This document shows positions 7,778 to 18,628 of a stretch of DNA of 64,000 bases, piece after piece. The stretch covers positions 186,001-250,000 of the forward strand of contig CAWHUM010000014.1 in NCBI GenBank assembly GCA_963832445.1, written 5' to 3'. This DNA is from AWTP1-13 sp963832445 (GTDB taxonomy: Bacteria > Pseudomonadota > Alphaproteobacteria > Rhizobiales > Hyphomicrobiaceae). The position numbers and the translations under genes were made by a program. Numbering within the stretch: the first letter of the stretch is position 1; the number at the start of each line of letters is the position of its first letter. Below the pieces are notes generated by a model. The model was given only the letters and a program-made list of their open reading frames with translations. It was not told the DNA's origin and did no database searches.

Positions 7778-10201
7778 ATGAAGTTCACCCTGTCTTGGCT
7801 CAAGGATCACCTCGACACCGCCGCGTCGGTCGAGGAGCTGGCCGACAAGCTCTCGGCAATCGGCCTCGAGGTCGAGAGCATCGATAAGGGCGGCGAGAAG
7901 CTTTCGCAAGCCTTCACCATTGCCCGTGTGCTGGAGGCCAAGCAGCACCCCAACGCCGATCGGCTCCAGGTGTGCAAGGTCGATACGGGTAAGGGCATCG
8001 TCGAGGTGGTGTGCGGCGCGCCCAACGCGAGGGCCGGCATGATCGGTGTGTTCGCGCCCGTCGGCACCTTCATCCCGGGCAGCAACATCACGCTGGAAGC
8101 TCGCCCCGTGCGCGGCGTCGTCTCGGCCGGCATGCTGGTGTCTGAGAAGGAGCTGAAGCTCTCCGAGGACCACCAGGGCATCATCGAGCTCGACGAGAAG
8201 CTCGGCGACAGGCTGGGGCAGCCCTACGCCGACGTGCTCGGGCTCGGCGATCCCGTCCTCGAATTGAAGCTCACCCCTAACCGGCCCGATTGCACGGGCG
8301 TGCGCGGCATCGCCCGCGACCTCGCCGCCGCCGGCCTCGGCAAGCTGAAACCCGAAAAGAAGATCACGGGTGTCGAGGGCGACTACGACTGCCCCATCGA
8401 CATCAGGCTCGAGTTCCCGAAGGAAGCCGCCAACGCGTGCCCGTGTTTCGCCGGCCGCTATATCCGTGGCATCAAGAACAGCGCTGCGCCCGACTGGATG
8501 CAGCAGCGGTTGAAGGCGGCAGGGCTCAGGCCGATCAATGCGCTGGTGGATGTGACGAACTACATCAGTCTCGACCGCGGCCGCCCACTTCACGTCTACG
8601 ACGCCGACAAGCTCAAAGGCGCCATCCGTGCGCGACTTGGCAAGAAGGGAGAGAAGTTCGCCGGCCTCGACGGCAAGACCTACGAGGTCGACGAGACCAT
8701 GTGCGTGATCGCCGACGATCGCGCGGTGCTGGGCTTCGGCGGCATTCTCGGCGGCGATGAGACCGGCGTCACCGCCGACACAAAGAACATCCTGATCGAA
8801 TGCGCCTACTTCGATCCGCTGCGCACGGCCGCGACGGGACGCAAAGCCGGCGTGCAGAGCGACGCGCGCTATCGCTTCGAGCGTGGCGTCGACCCAGCCT
8901 TCATCCTGCCGGGCCTCGATCTTGCCACCGCCATGATGCTCGAGGTGGCCGGAGGAAAGCCGTCAAAAGCCCGTATCGCCGGCGCCCCGCCGCTCACCCC
9001 GCGGATCATCAGCTTTCCTGTCAACCTCGTGGAGAAGTTGGGGGGCATTAGGCTACCCGAGGCGCAAATCCGTTCGACCTTGGAAGCGCTGGGCTTCGCC
9101 ATCGAGGGGAGCGCCAACGTCAAGGTCACGGTGCCGAGCTGGCGCCCCGATATCCATGGCGCCGCCGATCTCGTCGAAGAGGTGGTCCGCATCGTTGGCC
9201 TGGACAAAGTGCCGTCGGCTCCCCTGCCGCGGCCCAGCGGTGTCGCGCGACCGGTGCTGACCGAAGGCCAGCGCCGTGCTCGCCGTGCCCGGCGGACGCT
9301 GGCCGGCCGCGGGCTTGTCGAGGCCATCACCTGGTCCTTCATCCCTTCCGACAGCGCCAAGAGCTTCGGCGGCGGTCAGGAGGCGCTGGAGCTGGCCAAC
9401 CCCATTTCCAGCGAAATGTCGTCGATGCGGCCGAGCCTGTTGCCAGGCCTGCTGACAGCGGTGGCGAGGAACCGCAATCGTGGCATTGCCGACGTCGGCC
9501 TGTTCGAGGTGGGGCAGGCATACCGCGGGGCGGAACCCGAAGAGCAGTTCGTGGCTGCTTCGGGCGTGCGCGCGGGCGCCGCGATGCTGGTGGGTTCGGG
9601 CAGGCATTGGTCGGGAGCAGCCAGGAGCGCTGGCCTCTTCGACGCCAAGGCCGATGTGTTCGCGCTGCTGGCCGAACTCGGCTTCGATGCGGCCAAGGCG
9701 CAGGTCGTGCGCGACGCACCCGCCTGGTTCCATCCGGGCCGCTCCGCTGCTCTCAAGCTTGGCCCCAAGACCACGCTTGCGCATTTCGGCGAGGTTCATC
9801 CGCAGACGCTCAAGGCGATGGGCGTTGTGGGCCCAGTGGCGGCCTTCGAGGTCTTTCTCGGCGCCTTGCCGCAGCAGAAGCGCAAAGGCCTCGCCAAGAG
9901 CGCGTTGCAAGCCGCTGATCTGCTGCCGGTGCGGCGCGACTTCGCCTTCGTGCTGGATTTGCAGGTGCCGGCTGCCGATGTCCTGCGAGCAGCGTATGCC
10001 GCGGACAAGAAGCTGATTGCGGATGTCAGCGTGTTCGACCTTTTCGAGGGCCAGGCTCTCGGCGAGAACAAGAAATCCCTGGCGCTGGAGGTGACCTTGC
10101 AGCCGAGGGAAAGAACTCTGACGGATGCCGAAATCGAAGCGGTCGCCGCCAAGGTCATTGCCGAGGTGAAGAAGGCGACGGGCGGCGAGATTCGCGGATA
10201 G
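7778..10201 (+). CDS. pheT: Phenylalanine--tRNA ligase beta subunit
   Basis: 807-residue beta subunit. Domains in order: N-terminal B1 and tRNA-binding EMAP-like fold (about 40-150, with HPNADRLQVCKVDTG), B3/B4 editing domain (about 210-390), B5 (about 400-470), a catalytic-like core (about 490-690) and a C-terminal FDX-ACB anticodon-binding domain (about 710-806). It forms an operon with pheS and ends two bases before the convergent XRE gene. Confidence 0.98.
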   Translation: MKFTLSWLKDHLDTAASVEELADKLSAIGLEVESIDKGGEKLSQAFTIARVLEAKQHPNADRLQVCKVDTGKGIVEVVCGAPNARAGMIGVFAPVGTFIPGSNITLEARPVRGVVSAGMLVSEKELKLSEDHQGIIELDEKLGDRLGQPYADVLGLGDPVLELKLTPNRPDCTGVRGIARDLAAAGLGKLKPEKKITGVEGDYDCPIDIRLEFPKEAANACPCFAGRYIRGIKNSAAPDWMQQRLKAAGLRPINALVDVTNYISLDRGRPLHVYDADKLKGAIRARLGKKGEKFAGLDGKTYEVDETMCVIADDRAVLGFGGILGGDETGVTADTKNILIECAYFDPLRTAATGRKAGVQSDARYRFERGVDPAFILPGLDLATAMMLEVAGGKPSKARIAGAPPLTPRIISFPVNLVEKLGGIRLPEAQIRSTLEALGFAIEGSANVKVTVPSWRPDIHGAADLVEEVVRIVGLDKVPSAPLPRPSGVARPVLTEGQRRARRARRTLAGRGLVEAITWSFIPSDSAKSFGGGQEALELANPISSEMSSMRPSLLPGLLTAVARNRNRGIADVGLFEVGQAYRGAEPEEQFVAASGVRAGAAMLVGSGRHWSGAARSAGLFDAKADVFALLAELGFDAAKAQVVRDAPAWFHPGRSAALKLGPKTTLAHFGEVHPQTLKAMGVVGPVAAFEVFLGALPQQKRKGLAKSALQAADLLPVRRDFAFVLDLQVPAADVLRAAYAADKKLIADVSVFDLFEGQALGENKKSLALEVTLQPRERTLTDAEIEAVAAKVIAEVKKATGGEIRG

Positions 10202-10203
10202 GC

Positions 10204-10797
10204 TCAGCGGCGCGATTTGCCGGGGGCCGTTTTTGCGACGCTCTCGGTGTAGGCGTCGACCAGCTCCGCGAACTCCGTCTGGCGCTCTGAGCCCAGGTCC
10301 TTCAGGGCATCCTCGGCGACGACGTCGGCCACTGTTCCAAACGGGTCGCCCTGTAGCCTATGAAACAGCTTGGCCGTATCTCGCTTCATCGCCAGCGGAT
10401 CGGACGAGCCCTTGGCGCGCGCGCGGTGACGGTGCCGCACAGCAACGACCTCGGACGCCAGCCGCCAGGCCAGCAAATCCCTGTGGCGCTGCCCGGCGTC
10501 CGCCGGACTGCCATTCTCACCACCCGTGTCCTCAGCAAAGGCAGGCATGGCGTCGCCGCCTCCGGATTCCGCAAATCCGAGGAGCGCGTTCGGCGACACG
10601 CGCAAGATCTCGCACATCTTGTGGATCAGCGTGAGACTAGGCTCTACTTCCGCACGCTCGTAGCGCGTGTAGCGGTTTTCTTCTATTCCCAGAGATTTGG
10701 CAAAGTATCGCGCTCGCACGAATCCGCTCTGAATGCGCATCTCCTTGAGGCGCTTGGCGAACTGCGATCGCACTTCCGGAGCGAGCGTCTTGGCCAT
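10204..10797 (-). CDS. XRE-family helix-turn-helix protein
   Basis: 197-residue DNA-binding protein. Residues 8-72 form an XRE/Cro HTH (RLKEMRIQSGFVRARYFAKS, then IEENRYTRYERAEVEPSL and ILRVSPNALLGF). The C-terminal half is charged, without a recognised ligand domain. The target is unknown. An AT-rich patch at about 10850-10890 lies upstream and probably holds its promoter. mbfA is on the same strand upstream, but the 112-base gap suggests separate transcription. Confidence 0.8.
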   Translation of the reverse strand: MAKTLAPEVRSQFAKRLKEMRIQSGFVRARYFAKSLGIEENRYTRYERAEVEPSLTLIHKMCEILRVSPNALLGFAESGGGDAMPAFAEDTGGENGSPADAGQRHRDLLAWRLASEVVAVRHRHRARAKGSSDPLAMKRDTAKLFHRLQGDPFGTVADVVAEDALKDLGSERQTEFAELVDAYTESVAKTAPGKSRR

Positions 10798-10909
10798 GGC
10801 GCTCGCGGTTTCGCAGATTTTGCACAGAGTAGCATCGCACTAATCCGCAAATCATCGATGTTAATCTTAATATTTGTTATATAAACGAAATTATGTAAGT
10901 CTCCGGAGC

Positions 10910-11866
10910 TCAAGCGCTGCCGATCAGGACGCCCGCGCCGAACACGATCAATCCGCCCACCACAACCTCGAAAACAGCGCGGAGGAATTTCGTGTCCATG
11001 TAGCGCGACCTGATCCACGCGATTACCCACAGCTCCACCAAGACGACGACGACGGCAAGCGCGGTCGCGGTGCGGAAGTCGGCGATTAAATAGGGCAGGG
11101 TGTGGCCGACACCGCCGAGAGCGGTCATGAGGCCGGTGATCGTGCCGCGCAGCCAGGGGCGGCCGCGGCCCGTGAGCGTGCCGTCGTCGGAGAGGGCCTC
11201 GGCGAAGCCCATCGAGATGCCAGCGCCAACCGATGCCGCCATGCCGACCAGAAACGTTTGCCAAGTGCTGTGCGTGGCGAACGCGGCGGCGAACAGCGGC
11301 GCCAGGGTCGATACCGAGCCATCCATCAGCCCGGCCAGCCCAGGCTGTACCACCTGCAGAACGAACACCCGCCGCCGCGTTTCTTCTTCGGCCTGGCGGG
11401 CGTCACGATGGAGATGGACCTCACCCAGGCGGTGGGCGAGGTCGGCGTGCTCGCGCTCGGCGGCAGCGAGATCGCCGAGCAGTTTGCGGATGCCGGCATC
11501 GGAGGCCCGCACCAGGGCTTGCTCGTAGAAGCGGCGTACCTCGGCCTCCATCGTCTCGGCCTGGGCCCGCACCTTGTCGAGGCCCAGCGGCCGCACCATC
11601 CAGATCGGCTCGTGCTTGAGGAAGCCGCGCACGTCCTGGCGCCGGATCAGCGGGATGTGCTCGCCGAACTTCGTGCGATATAGCTCGATCAGCCAGCGGC
11701 GGTGCTCGTTCTCCTCCGCCGCCATTTCAGTGAACATCTTGGCCGAGGCCGGATAGCTGTCCTTCAGCCCGTCGGCATAGTCGGCGTAAATACGCCCGTG
11801 CTCCTCCTCCAGCGCGATGGCGAGCGCCAGGATTTCTCGTTCGCTCAGGTCACCGAAGGCCTTCAC
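10910..11866 (-). CDS. mbfA: Membrane-bound ferritin MbfA (rubrerythrin-VIT1 fusion)
   Basis: 318-residue protein with an N-terminal rubrerythrin/ferritin-like di-iron domain (EEEH at residues 20-23, AAEENEH near 50, AAEREH near 135) fused to a C-terminal VIT1-like membrane domain (about 170-318, several helices, beginning LQVVQPGLAGLMDGSVSTLA). This is the architecture of MbfA, which exports iron and protects against iron and peroxide stress in Bradyrhizobium and Agrobacterium. The start is a GTG at 11866 with GGAGAG upstream. An ICE-type palindrome lies 48 bases upstream, as expected for Irr control. Confidence 0.93.
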   Translation of the reverse strand: MKAFGDLSEREILALAIALEEEHGRIYADYADGLKDSYPASAKMFTEMAAEENEHRRWLIELYRTKFGEHIPLIRRQDVRGFLKHEPIWMVRPLGLDKVRAQAETMEAEVRRFYEQALVRASDAGIRKLLGDLAAAEREHADLAHRLGEVHLHRDARQAEEETRRRVFVLQVVQPGLAGLMDGSVSTLAPLFAAAFATHSTWQTFLVGMAASVGAGISMGFAEALSDDGTLTGRGRPWLRGTITGLMTALGGVGHTLPYLIADFRTATALAVVVVLVELWVIAWIRSRYMDTKFLRAVFEVVVGGLIVFGAGVLIGSA

Positions 11867-11913
11867 CGGGGTCGCTCTCCATGTGGCCGGGTCCCGCCAG
11901 CCAACCCTTTTGA

Positions 11914-11930
11914 ATTAGAATTGTTCTAAT
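11914..11930 (-). promoter_or_regulatory. Iron control element (ICE box), predicted Irr site
   Basis: ATTAGAATTGTTCTAAT is a perfect inverted repeat around a 3-base centre and matches the published ICE pattern TTAGAA-N3-TTCTAA. It lies 48 bases upstream of the mbfA start, in the only AT-rich patch there. Irr represses mbfA under iron limitation in relatives; the role here is inferred from motif and position. Confidence 0.8.
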
Positions 11931-12162
11931 AAGAGGGCAAGAGAAGTGGAAGGGGGAATCGGCGTCGCGGGGCCAATGCGGCTGATCATGCAGGTGGGCC
12001 TAGTCTAGTCGGCGGGAAGCCGTGCCTGACGAGCGCAAGGCGCAATAAGCGCAGCGTGTTGCGCCGTTTGCCTACCTCGGCGCGATGCGGCTGACACCTA
12101 TTGCCGCCTGCGAGCGGCCAGCCAGTTTGATCCGCGCTCCGGGGGTGCTAAGCACCGGCCCC

Positions 12163-13965
<1,803 letters not shown>

Positions 13966-13974
13966 CGTTGCGTC

Positions 13975-14439
13975 TCAAGCAGCGGCGCGTCGGCCGAACA
14001 AGCGCGCGAAGAGCCCCGGCTTTGGCGCCGACCCTTCCGCCGCAGCACTCTTCATGACATTGGCCAGGGTCGTGTAGGCCTCGACCCACGCGGCCTTCAC
14101 CGGCGGCGTGAAGGCATCGCCCAGGCCCTTCTCCAAGGTCCAGATCAGGGCCTCGCCGACCGGCTTGTAATGATCCGCCGTCACCTTGTAGCCGGCGTGG
14201 CGCCGGCCGAGGTCCTGCACGGCGGGAACGATTTCGCCGATCTTGTGCAGGTTGACGACGGCGGTGCCGAGCATGGCCATCAGCTTGCGCTTCTGCTCCG
14301 TGAGGTCCTCGGGGAACAGAGCGCGCACCTGCGGAGCGATCTCGAACAAGCGGCCGTAGAAAAGGTCGGCGGCCTGCGGCGCAATCGGCTGCACCTTCTT
14401 GAAGCTTTCCTGCACCAGGGTGACTTGCTCGGGAGTCAT
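13975..14439 (-). CDS. Single-domain globin
   Basis: 154-residue bacterial haemoglobin of the Vitreoscilla/flavohaemoglobin-like family, without a reductase domain. MTPEQVTLVQESFKKVQPIA is helix A, and a distal region and a proximal-His segment (DLGRRHAGYKVTADHYKPVG) are present. GGAGG lies five bases before the ATG at 14439; upstream in-frame starts lack such a site. It probably binds O2 or NO; physiological role not shown by context. Confidence 0.9.
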   Translation of the reverse strand: MTPEQVTLVQESFKKVQPIAPQAADLFYGRLFEIAPQVRALFPEDLTEQKRKLMAMLGTAVVNLHKIGEIVPAVQDLGRRHAGYKVTADHYKPVGEALIWTLEKGLGDAFTPPVKAAWVEAYTTLANVMKSAAAEGSAPKPGLFARLFGRRAAA

Positions 14440-14642
14440 GACAACCTCCGTGAACGCGATTTCGGGAGGCGTCTCAAGTTTCATACCAACCGGCACCGGC
14501 TCAGAAACCGCCTGCTATTCCAACATGTTGGGGCTGCGAGGGCACAATGTCCTCCGCCCAGTAGCGCAAGCGAGCGGCAGCATCCTGGCGCCAATCGCGG
14601 CAATCCACGGCAGTGATACGGGCCGTTGCGCGGCGATACTCT

Positions 14643-14656
14643 GGCCCTGATCTTGC
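14643..14656 (+). promoter_or_regulatory. Possible sigma-54 promoter of the isochorismatase gene
   Basis: TGGCCCTGATCTTGCT has the invariant GG (14643-14644) and GC (14655-14656) exactly ten bases apart, and the -12 half TTGCT is perfect. The -24 half is TGGCCC rather than TGGCAC. It lies 40 bases before the ATG. Weaker than the site at 15541; by itself it could be chance in GC-rich DNA. Confidence 0.45.
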
Positions 14657-14695
14657 TAAACCTCTTGTCGGGCAGCTTGAGCGAAGGAGGCCCGT

Positions 14696-15364
14696 ATGCC
14701 GACCGCGACGATCGAGGCCGAGCCGGCTCCAATCACTATCGATCTTGCGAGGACTGCACTCGTCATTATCGACATGCAGCGCGATTTCCTGGAGCCCGGG
14801 GGCTTCGGCGAGACGCTGGGCAACGACGTGGCGCGGCTTGCAGTTGCGGTCGGGCCGTGCCGCGCGGTGCTGGATGCTGCACGCCGGCGCGGGATGCTGG
14901 TCATTCACACACGCGAGGGCCACCGGCCGGATCTTTCAGACGCACCGCCCACCAAAGTGGAGCGCGGCGTGCCCAGCCTGCGCATTGGCGCGCCGGGTCC
15001 CATGGGCCGCATTCTCGTACGCGGCGAGCCGGGCCACGACATCATCCCGGCGCTCTATCCCGCCGCGGGAGAGCCGGTGATCGATAAGCCGGGCAAGGGG
15101 GCCTTCTACCAGACGGAGCTGGAGCTGATGCTGCGCAATCGCGGCATCGACAATCTGCTCGTGTGCGGCGTCACGACCGAGGTGTGCGTCAACACCACCG
15201 TGCGGGAGGCGAACGATCGCGGCTACCGCTGCATCGTGCTCGGTGACTGCTGCGCTTCATACTTCCCAGAGTTCCACGAGGCTGGCCTTGCCATGATCAA
15301 GGCGCAGGGCGGCATCTTCGGGTGGGTGTCCGGATCGAAGGCCGCGCTCGCGGCGCTCGCCTGA
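14696..15364 (+). CDS. Isochorismatase-family cysteine amidohydrolase
   Basis: 222-residue hydrolase with the family triad: Asp26 (ALVIIDMQRDF), Lys134 (KPGKGAF) and Cys164 (GVTTEVCVNTT). AAGGAGG lies close before the ATG. Characterised relatives hydrolyse biuret, ureidoacrylate or similar small amides and release ammonia or carbamate; the exact substrate cannot be read from the sequence. It is followed by a nucleobase-type permease, and both genes have sigma-54-like promoters, so a nitrogen-scavenging unit is likely. Confidence 0.88.
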   Translation: MPTATIEAEPAPITIDLARTALVIIDMQRDFLEPGGFGETLGNDVARLAVAVGPCRAVLDAARRRGMLVIHTREGHRPDLSDAPPTKVERGVPSLRIGAPGPMGRILVRGEPGHDIIPALYPAAGEPVIDKPGKGAFYQTELELMLRNRGIDNLLVCGVTTEVCVNTTVREANDRGYRCIVLGDCCASYFPEFHEAGLAMIKAQGGIFGWVSGSKAALAALA

Positions 15365-15539
15365 CGCAACGCGAGCAAGCTGCCTCGGTCGACGCCAGGC
15401 GCGGCCGCTGAAAATTTGTGCAATCCCCGAACCCTCGGCCGGGCTGCGGCCGCCCGCTGGGGTGGCGTCGCGAGCGCAGTAGCCTGATCAGGTTGGACAA
15501 TTTGCGGCTAGGCGTGCCCACGTTGGGTTGCCTCTCCGT

Positions 15540-15555
15540 TGGCACGCCTCTTGCG
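15540..15555 (+). promoter_or_regulatory. Sigma-54 (RpoN) promoter of the permease gene
   Basis: TTGGCACGCCTCTTGCGC matches the -24/-12 consensus TTGGCACG-N4-TTGC. GG at 15541-15542 and GC at 15553-15554 are ten bases apart. The predicted start point near 15566 lies 29 bases before the ATG. No clear NtrC site (TGCACC-N5-GGTGCA) was found upstream. Confidence 0.8.
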
Positions 15556-15594
15556 CCATTCCGCTCCTGACAGAGTCGCGAGGGGGAAATCGCA

Positions 15595-17184
15595 ATGACA
15601 GCGACGACAGCACGCGTGGAGAGGCCCGCGCTGTGGACTCCCGGTGACTGGAATGCCTTCTTCGGCTTCGGCACCAACATCCTCGTCAACATGCTGGTGC
15701 TGACCGGCCTGCTGCGCTTTGTGCTGAAGATGCCGGACAGCCTCGTGTTCGGGCGCATCCTGCCGGCGCTCGGGCTGATGATGTGCCTCTCCACCCTCTA
15801 CTATGCGTTCCTGGCCTATCGCCTGGCACGTCGGACCGGCCGCTCCGACGTGTGCGCGCTGCCGTCGGGGGTGAGCGTGCCGCACATGTTCGTGGTCACC
15901 TTCGTCATCATGCTGCCGATCACGCTGAAGACCGGCGATCCGATCAAAGGCTGGCAGGCGGGCCTGGTGTGGGTGTTCTTCCAGAGCTTCATCCTGATGA
16001 TCGGCGGCTTCATCGCCCCCTACATCCGCCAGATCACCCCGCGCGCCGCGTTGCTTGGCACGCTGGCGGGCGTGTCGGTGACCTTCATTTCCATGCGGCC
16101 GGCGCTGGAAATGTACATGACGCCGATCATCGGCATCCCATGCTTTGCCATCATTATGGTCGCCTGGTTCGGTGGCTTCCGCTACCCGAAGGGCATCCCC
16201 GCCGGCCTCGTGGCCATCGCCGCTGGCATGCTGATTGCCTGGGGCTCGACCCTCGTCGGCCTAAACTACGGCGGCTTGAGCGTGCAGAAGCTGGCCGCCT
16301 CGGTCTCCAATTTCGGCTTCTCGGTGCCGCTGCCCGCGCACAACGAGGTGTTCGCCGGCTTCGAGTTTCTCGGCATCATCCTCGTCACCGCCATCCCGTT
16401 CGGCATCTACGATCTGGTCGAGGCCATGGACAACGTGGAGAGCGCGGAGGCGGCTGGCGACGCATTTCCCACCACCCAGGTGCTTACCGCCGACGGCGCC
16501 GTCAGCCTGATCGGCTGCCTTATGGGCAACCCGTTCATCAACGCCGTCTATATCGGCCATCCCGGCTGGAAAGCCATGGGCGGACGCATCGGCTATTCCG
16601 CCGCGACGGGGCTGATGGTCATCCTGCTGTCCTGGTTCGGCATCATTGCCGTGCTGCTGTCGCTGGTGCCAGTGGTCGCCATCTCGCCGATCCTGCTCTA
16701 CATTGGCATGCTGATCGGCGCCCAGGCCTTCCAGGAGACGCCGAAAGCGCACGCGCCCGCTGTGGTGCTGGCGCTGGTGCCGCATCTGGCCGCCTGGTGC
16801 AAGACTCTGATGGACGGGGCATTGACGGCCGCCGGCACCAGCGCCCACGCCGTCGGCTTGGACAAGCTGGGTCAGGTGGGCGTGCTCTATCAGGGCCTGG
16901 AGGTGCTGGGCGGCGGCGCCATTCTGACCGGCCTCGTATTCGGTGCCGTCGGCGCCTTCATCATCGACAAGAAGTTCCTGGCGGCTGCAGCCTTCGCGGC
17001 GGCGGGCGCGGTGCTCACGTTCTTCGGCTTCATGCACGGCGAATCGGTCGGGATCGCGGTTACGCCGACGGTTGCGATAGCCTATGCCGCCGTTGCGGCG
17101 TTCCTGTTTGCGCTCAGCCGCACGGCAGATGTGGCGGAGTCGGCGGTTAGCTCCCCGCAAACGGCTCCTGCGCCGGCGGAGTAG
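15595..17184 (+). CDS. NCS2-type (uracil/xanthine family) permease
   Basis: 529-residue inner-membrane transporter with about 12-14 hydrophobic segments. The overall pattern resembles the nucleobase-cation symporter-2 / AzgA group: FFGFGTNILVNMLVL at the start, and a central FGIYDLVEAMDNVESAEAAG segment equivalent to the substrate-binding region. The substrate is probably a purine, pyrimidine or ring-derived ureide. Context (an amidohydrolase upstream, an RpoN-type promoter) favours use as a nitrogen source. A GAGGGGG ribosome site precedes the ATG. Confidence 0.85.
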   Translation: MTATTARVERPALWTPGDWNAFFGFGTNILVNMLVLTGLLRFVLKMPDSLVFGRILPALGLMMCLSTLYYAFLAYRLARRTGRSDVCALPSGVSVPHMFVVTFVIMLPITLKTGDPIKGWQAGLVWVFFQSFILMIGGFIAPYIRQITPRAALLGTLAGVSVTFISMRPALEMYMTPIIGIPCFAIIMVAWFGGFRYPKGIPAGLVAIAAGMLIAWGSTLVGLNYGGLSVQKLAASVSNFGFSVPLPAHNEVFAGFEFLGIILVTAIPFGIYDLVEAMDNVESAEAAGDAFPTTQVLTADGAVSLIGCLMGNPFINAVYIGHPGWKAMGGRIGYSAATGLMVILLSWFGIIAVLLSLVPVVAISPILLYIGMLIGAQAFQETPKAHAPAVVLALVPHLAAWCKTLMDGALTAAGTSAHAVGLDKLGQVGVLYQGLEVLGGGAILTGLVFGAVGAFIIDKKFLAAAAFAAAGAVLTFFGFMHGESVGIAVTPTVAIAYAAVAAFLFALSRTADVAESAVSSPQTAPAPAE

Positions 17185-17196
17185 GCAGTACCCGCC

Positions 17197-18297
17197 TCAC
17201 GTGCGCACGACTGGGCGGTAGTGGCGCTCACTGAGGCCATAGGTCCAGGCAACGCCCTCGCGCGGCGTGCGCACGGTTGGCGGCACCTGCAGGAAATAGC
17301 GCTTGTAGGTGCCGTCGGGCTCGGGCGTGCCGTTGATGACCTCAACGGCCGCCCAGGCCTCCCAGCGCCAGCGCTGCCGCCACAGGACGCCCGAGTCGTC
17401 CTCGGCCACGCGGTAGGCCCCGCCGTGCTCGATGAAGCGCTGCGGAGTCATAATGTCGATCATGCAGCGGCGGATGTGGGGATCGGTCACTATCTCGATG
17501 CTACGCACGTCGATCCTGTCGCGTTGCTCGATCAGGTGAGGCGGCAGCAGGATGCCCTTCCAAGCGTAGACCTTGCAGCCGTCGGCGTAGCCCAGGGCCG
17601 GCCCGTCAGGCGCGTGCAAGCGCCCGTTGGGATCGGTGCGAATGAACTGGGGCCGCTCCATCAGCCAGCACACCCCCGCGTGCGGGACCATCCAGGAGGC
17701 ATGGCGAGCCATCTCCCACAGGCCCACCAAGGGCTGGGTATGGCGCACGAGCCCGCACACCTCGTGCACGCATTCCATCATGCCGAGCCAATGCGCCGAG
17801 AGCGGGCTGAAGCTGCTCGCGGCGAAGCCCAGCCTCCCGCGGCGCCGCGGGAAGAAATCTGAAAACCGCAGGCGCAACCTGGGCAGCGCCCGCTCGCTCA
17901 GACGCAGGATCGCGTCGTCGATGTTGACGCAGAACTCGGGCGCGCGGGACAGCCCGGGAACGCCCGCAAGTGCCATGCGCACATGCAGCGACATGGCCCG
18001 GTCGACGGCGTGCTCGGCCCTACGCCGCACCGCGTCAACCAACACGTCGCGTACGTTGTCGCCGGCGGTCAGCCGCCGCTTGCTCCACGCGGCGAGCAAG
18101 TCTGCCGGCCCTTGCTCCCAAACGATATGGTTCGGCGGCTCCAGCCCCGCCGCAGCATAGGCTCTGTGCACGGCCGCTGCTGCGGCCACGTGATCGGGAG
18201 GCAAGGTGGCGCGCCGCAAGGCATCCCACCGTGCCCCATAGGCTGGGAGCTGGGCCCGCTGAACGTCGGAGAGCGCGGAAATCTCAATCCGCGACAA
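17197..18297 (-). CDS. DUF6745 domain protein
   Basis: 366-residue protein of unknown function. The middle contains the family hallmark RTDPNGRLHAPDGPALGYAD followed by GCKVYAWKGILLPPHLIEQ, which I recognise as DUF6745. The C-terminal part (DDSGVLWRQRW, YKRYFLQVPP) carries a second conserved region. It starts inside the end of the small gene at 18284, with a 14-base overlap, so the two are translationally coupled. No catalytic motif is evident. Confidence 0.75.
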   Translation of the reverse strand: MSRIEISALSDVQRAQLPAYGARWDALRRATLPPDHVAAAAAVHRAYAAAGLEPPNHIVWEQGPADLLAAWSKRRLTAGDNVRDVLVDAVRRRAEHAVDRAMSLHVRMALAGVPGLSRAPEFCVNIDDAILRLSERALPRLRLRFSDFFPRRRGRLGFAASSFSPLSAHWLGMMECVHEVCGLVRHTQPLVGLWEMARHASWMVPHAGVCWLMERPQFIRTDPNGRLHAPDGPALGYADGCKVYAWKGILLPPHLIEQRDRIDVRSIEIVTDPHIRRCMIDIMTPQRFIEHGGAYRVAEDDSGVLWRQRWRWEAWAAVEVINGTPEPDGTYKRYFLQVPPTVRTPREGVAWTYGLSERHYRPVVRT

Positions 18298-18628
18298 TCA
18301 CGGCGTCCTTGGGCTCGAGCTCGCGCTGGCGGCGCACGCGGTAGGTACCTTCGCCCAGCGCGATCGGCGCATGCTCCTGATGGCGAACCGTGGCGGGGCC
18401 GCCCTCGACCTTGACGTGTCCGATGTAGAGGCCGGCTGGGATCTCGCGGGCAAGGGCATCGTCGCGAAACATCGTCACGCGCTCGAAGATGGCGTGACGG
18501 TGGCCGCTGAACTCGCCTTCGGCAAGCACCAGGGCACCAGTGGCATCGGGCAGGATCATGGTGCCCGTGGGCTCCACGTCCTCGACGCGCTCGATCAGCA
18601 AATCGCCTTGAGCATACATTTCAGTCAT
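18284..18628 (-). CDS. Small conserved protein paired with the DUF6745 gene
   Basis: 114-residue beta-rich protein, MTEMYAQGDLLIERVEDVEP at the start, with a GEFSGHRHAIFE segment and a C-terminal GTYRVRRQRELEP. Proteins of this type (AQGDLLI...GHRH) tend to accompany DUF6745 genes. Function unknown. The ATG at 18628 was chosen because homology-like sequence starts there; an upstream ATG-type start at 18670 adds 14 residues. It overlaps the downstream gene by 14 bases. Confidence 0.75.
   Translation of the reverse strand: MTEMYAQGDLLIERVEDVEPTGTMILPDATGALVLAEGEFSGHRHAIFERVTMFRDDALAREIPAGLYIGHVKVEGGPATVRHQEHAPIALGEGTYRVRRQRELEPKDAVIVAD

Noticed and set aside
15783..17150. A 455-codon frame inside the permease gene
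   Set aside because: Low-complexity Arg/His-rich product in another frame of a clear transporter gene.
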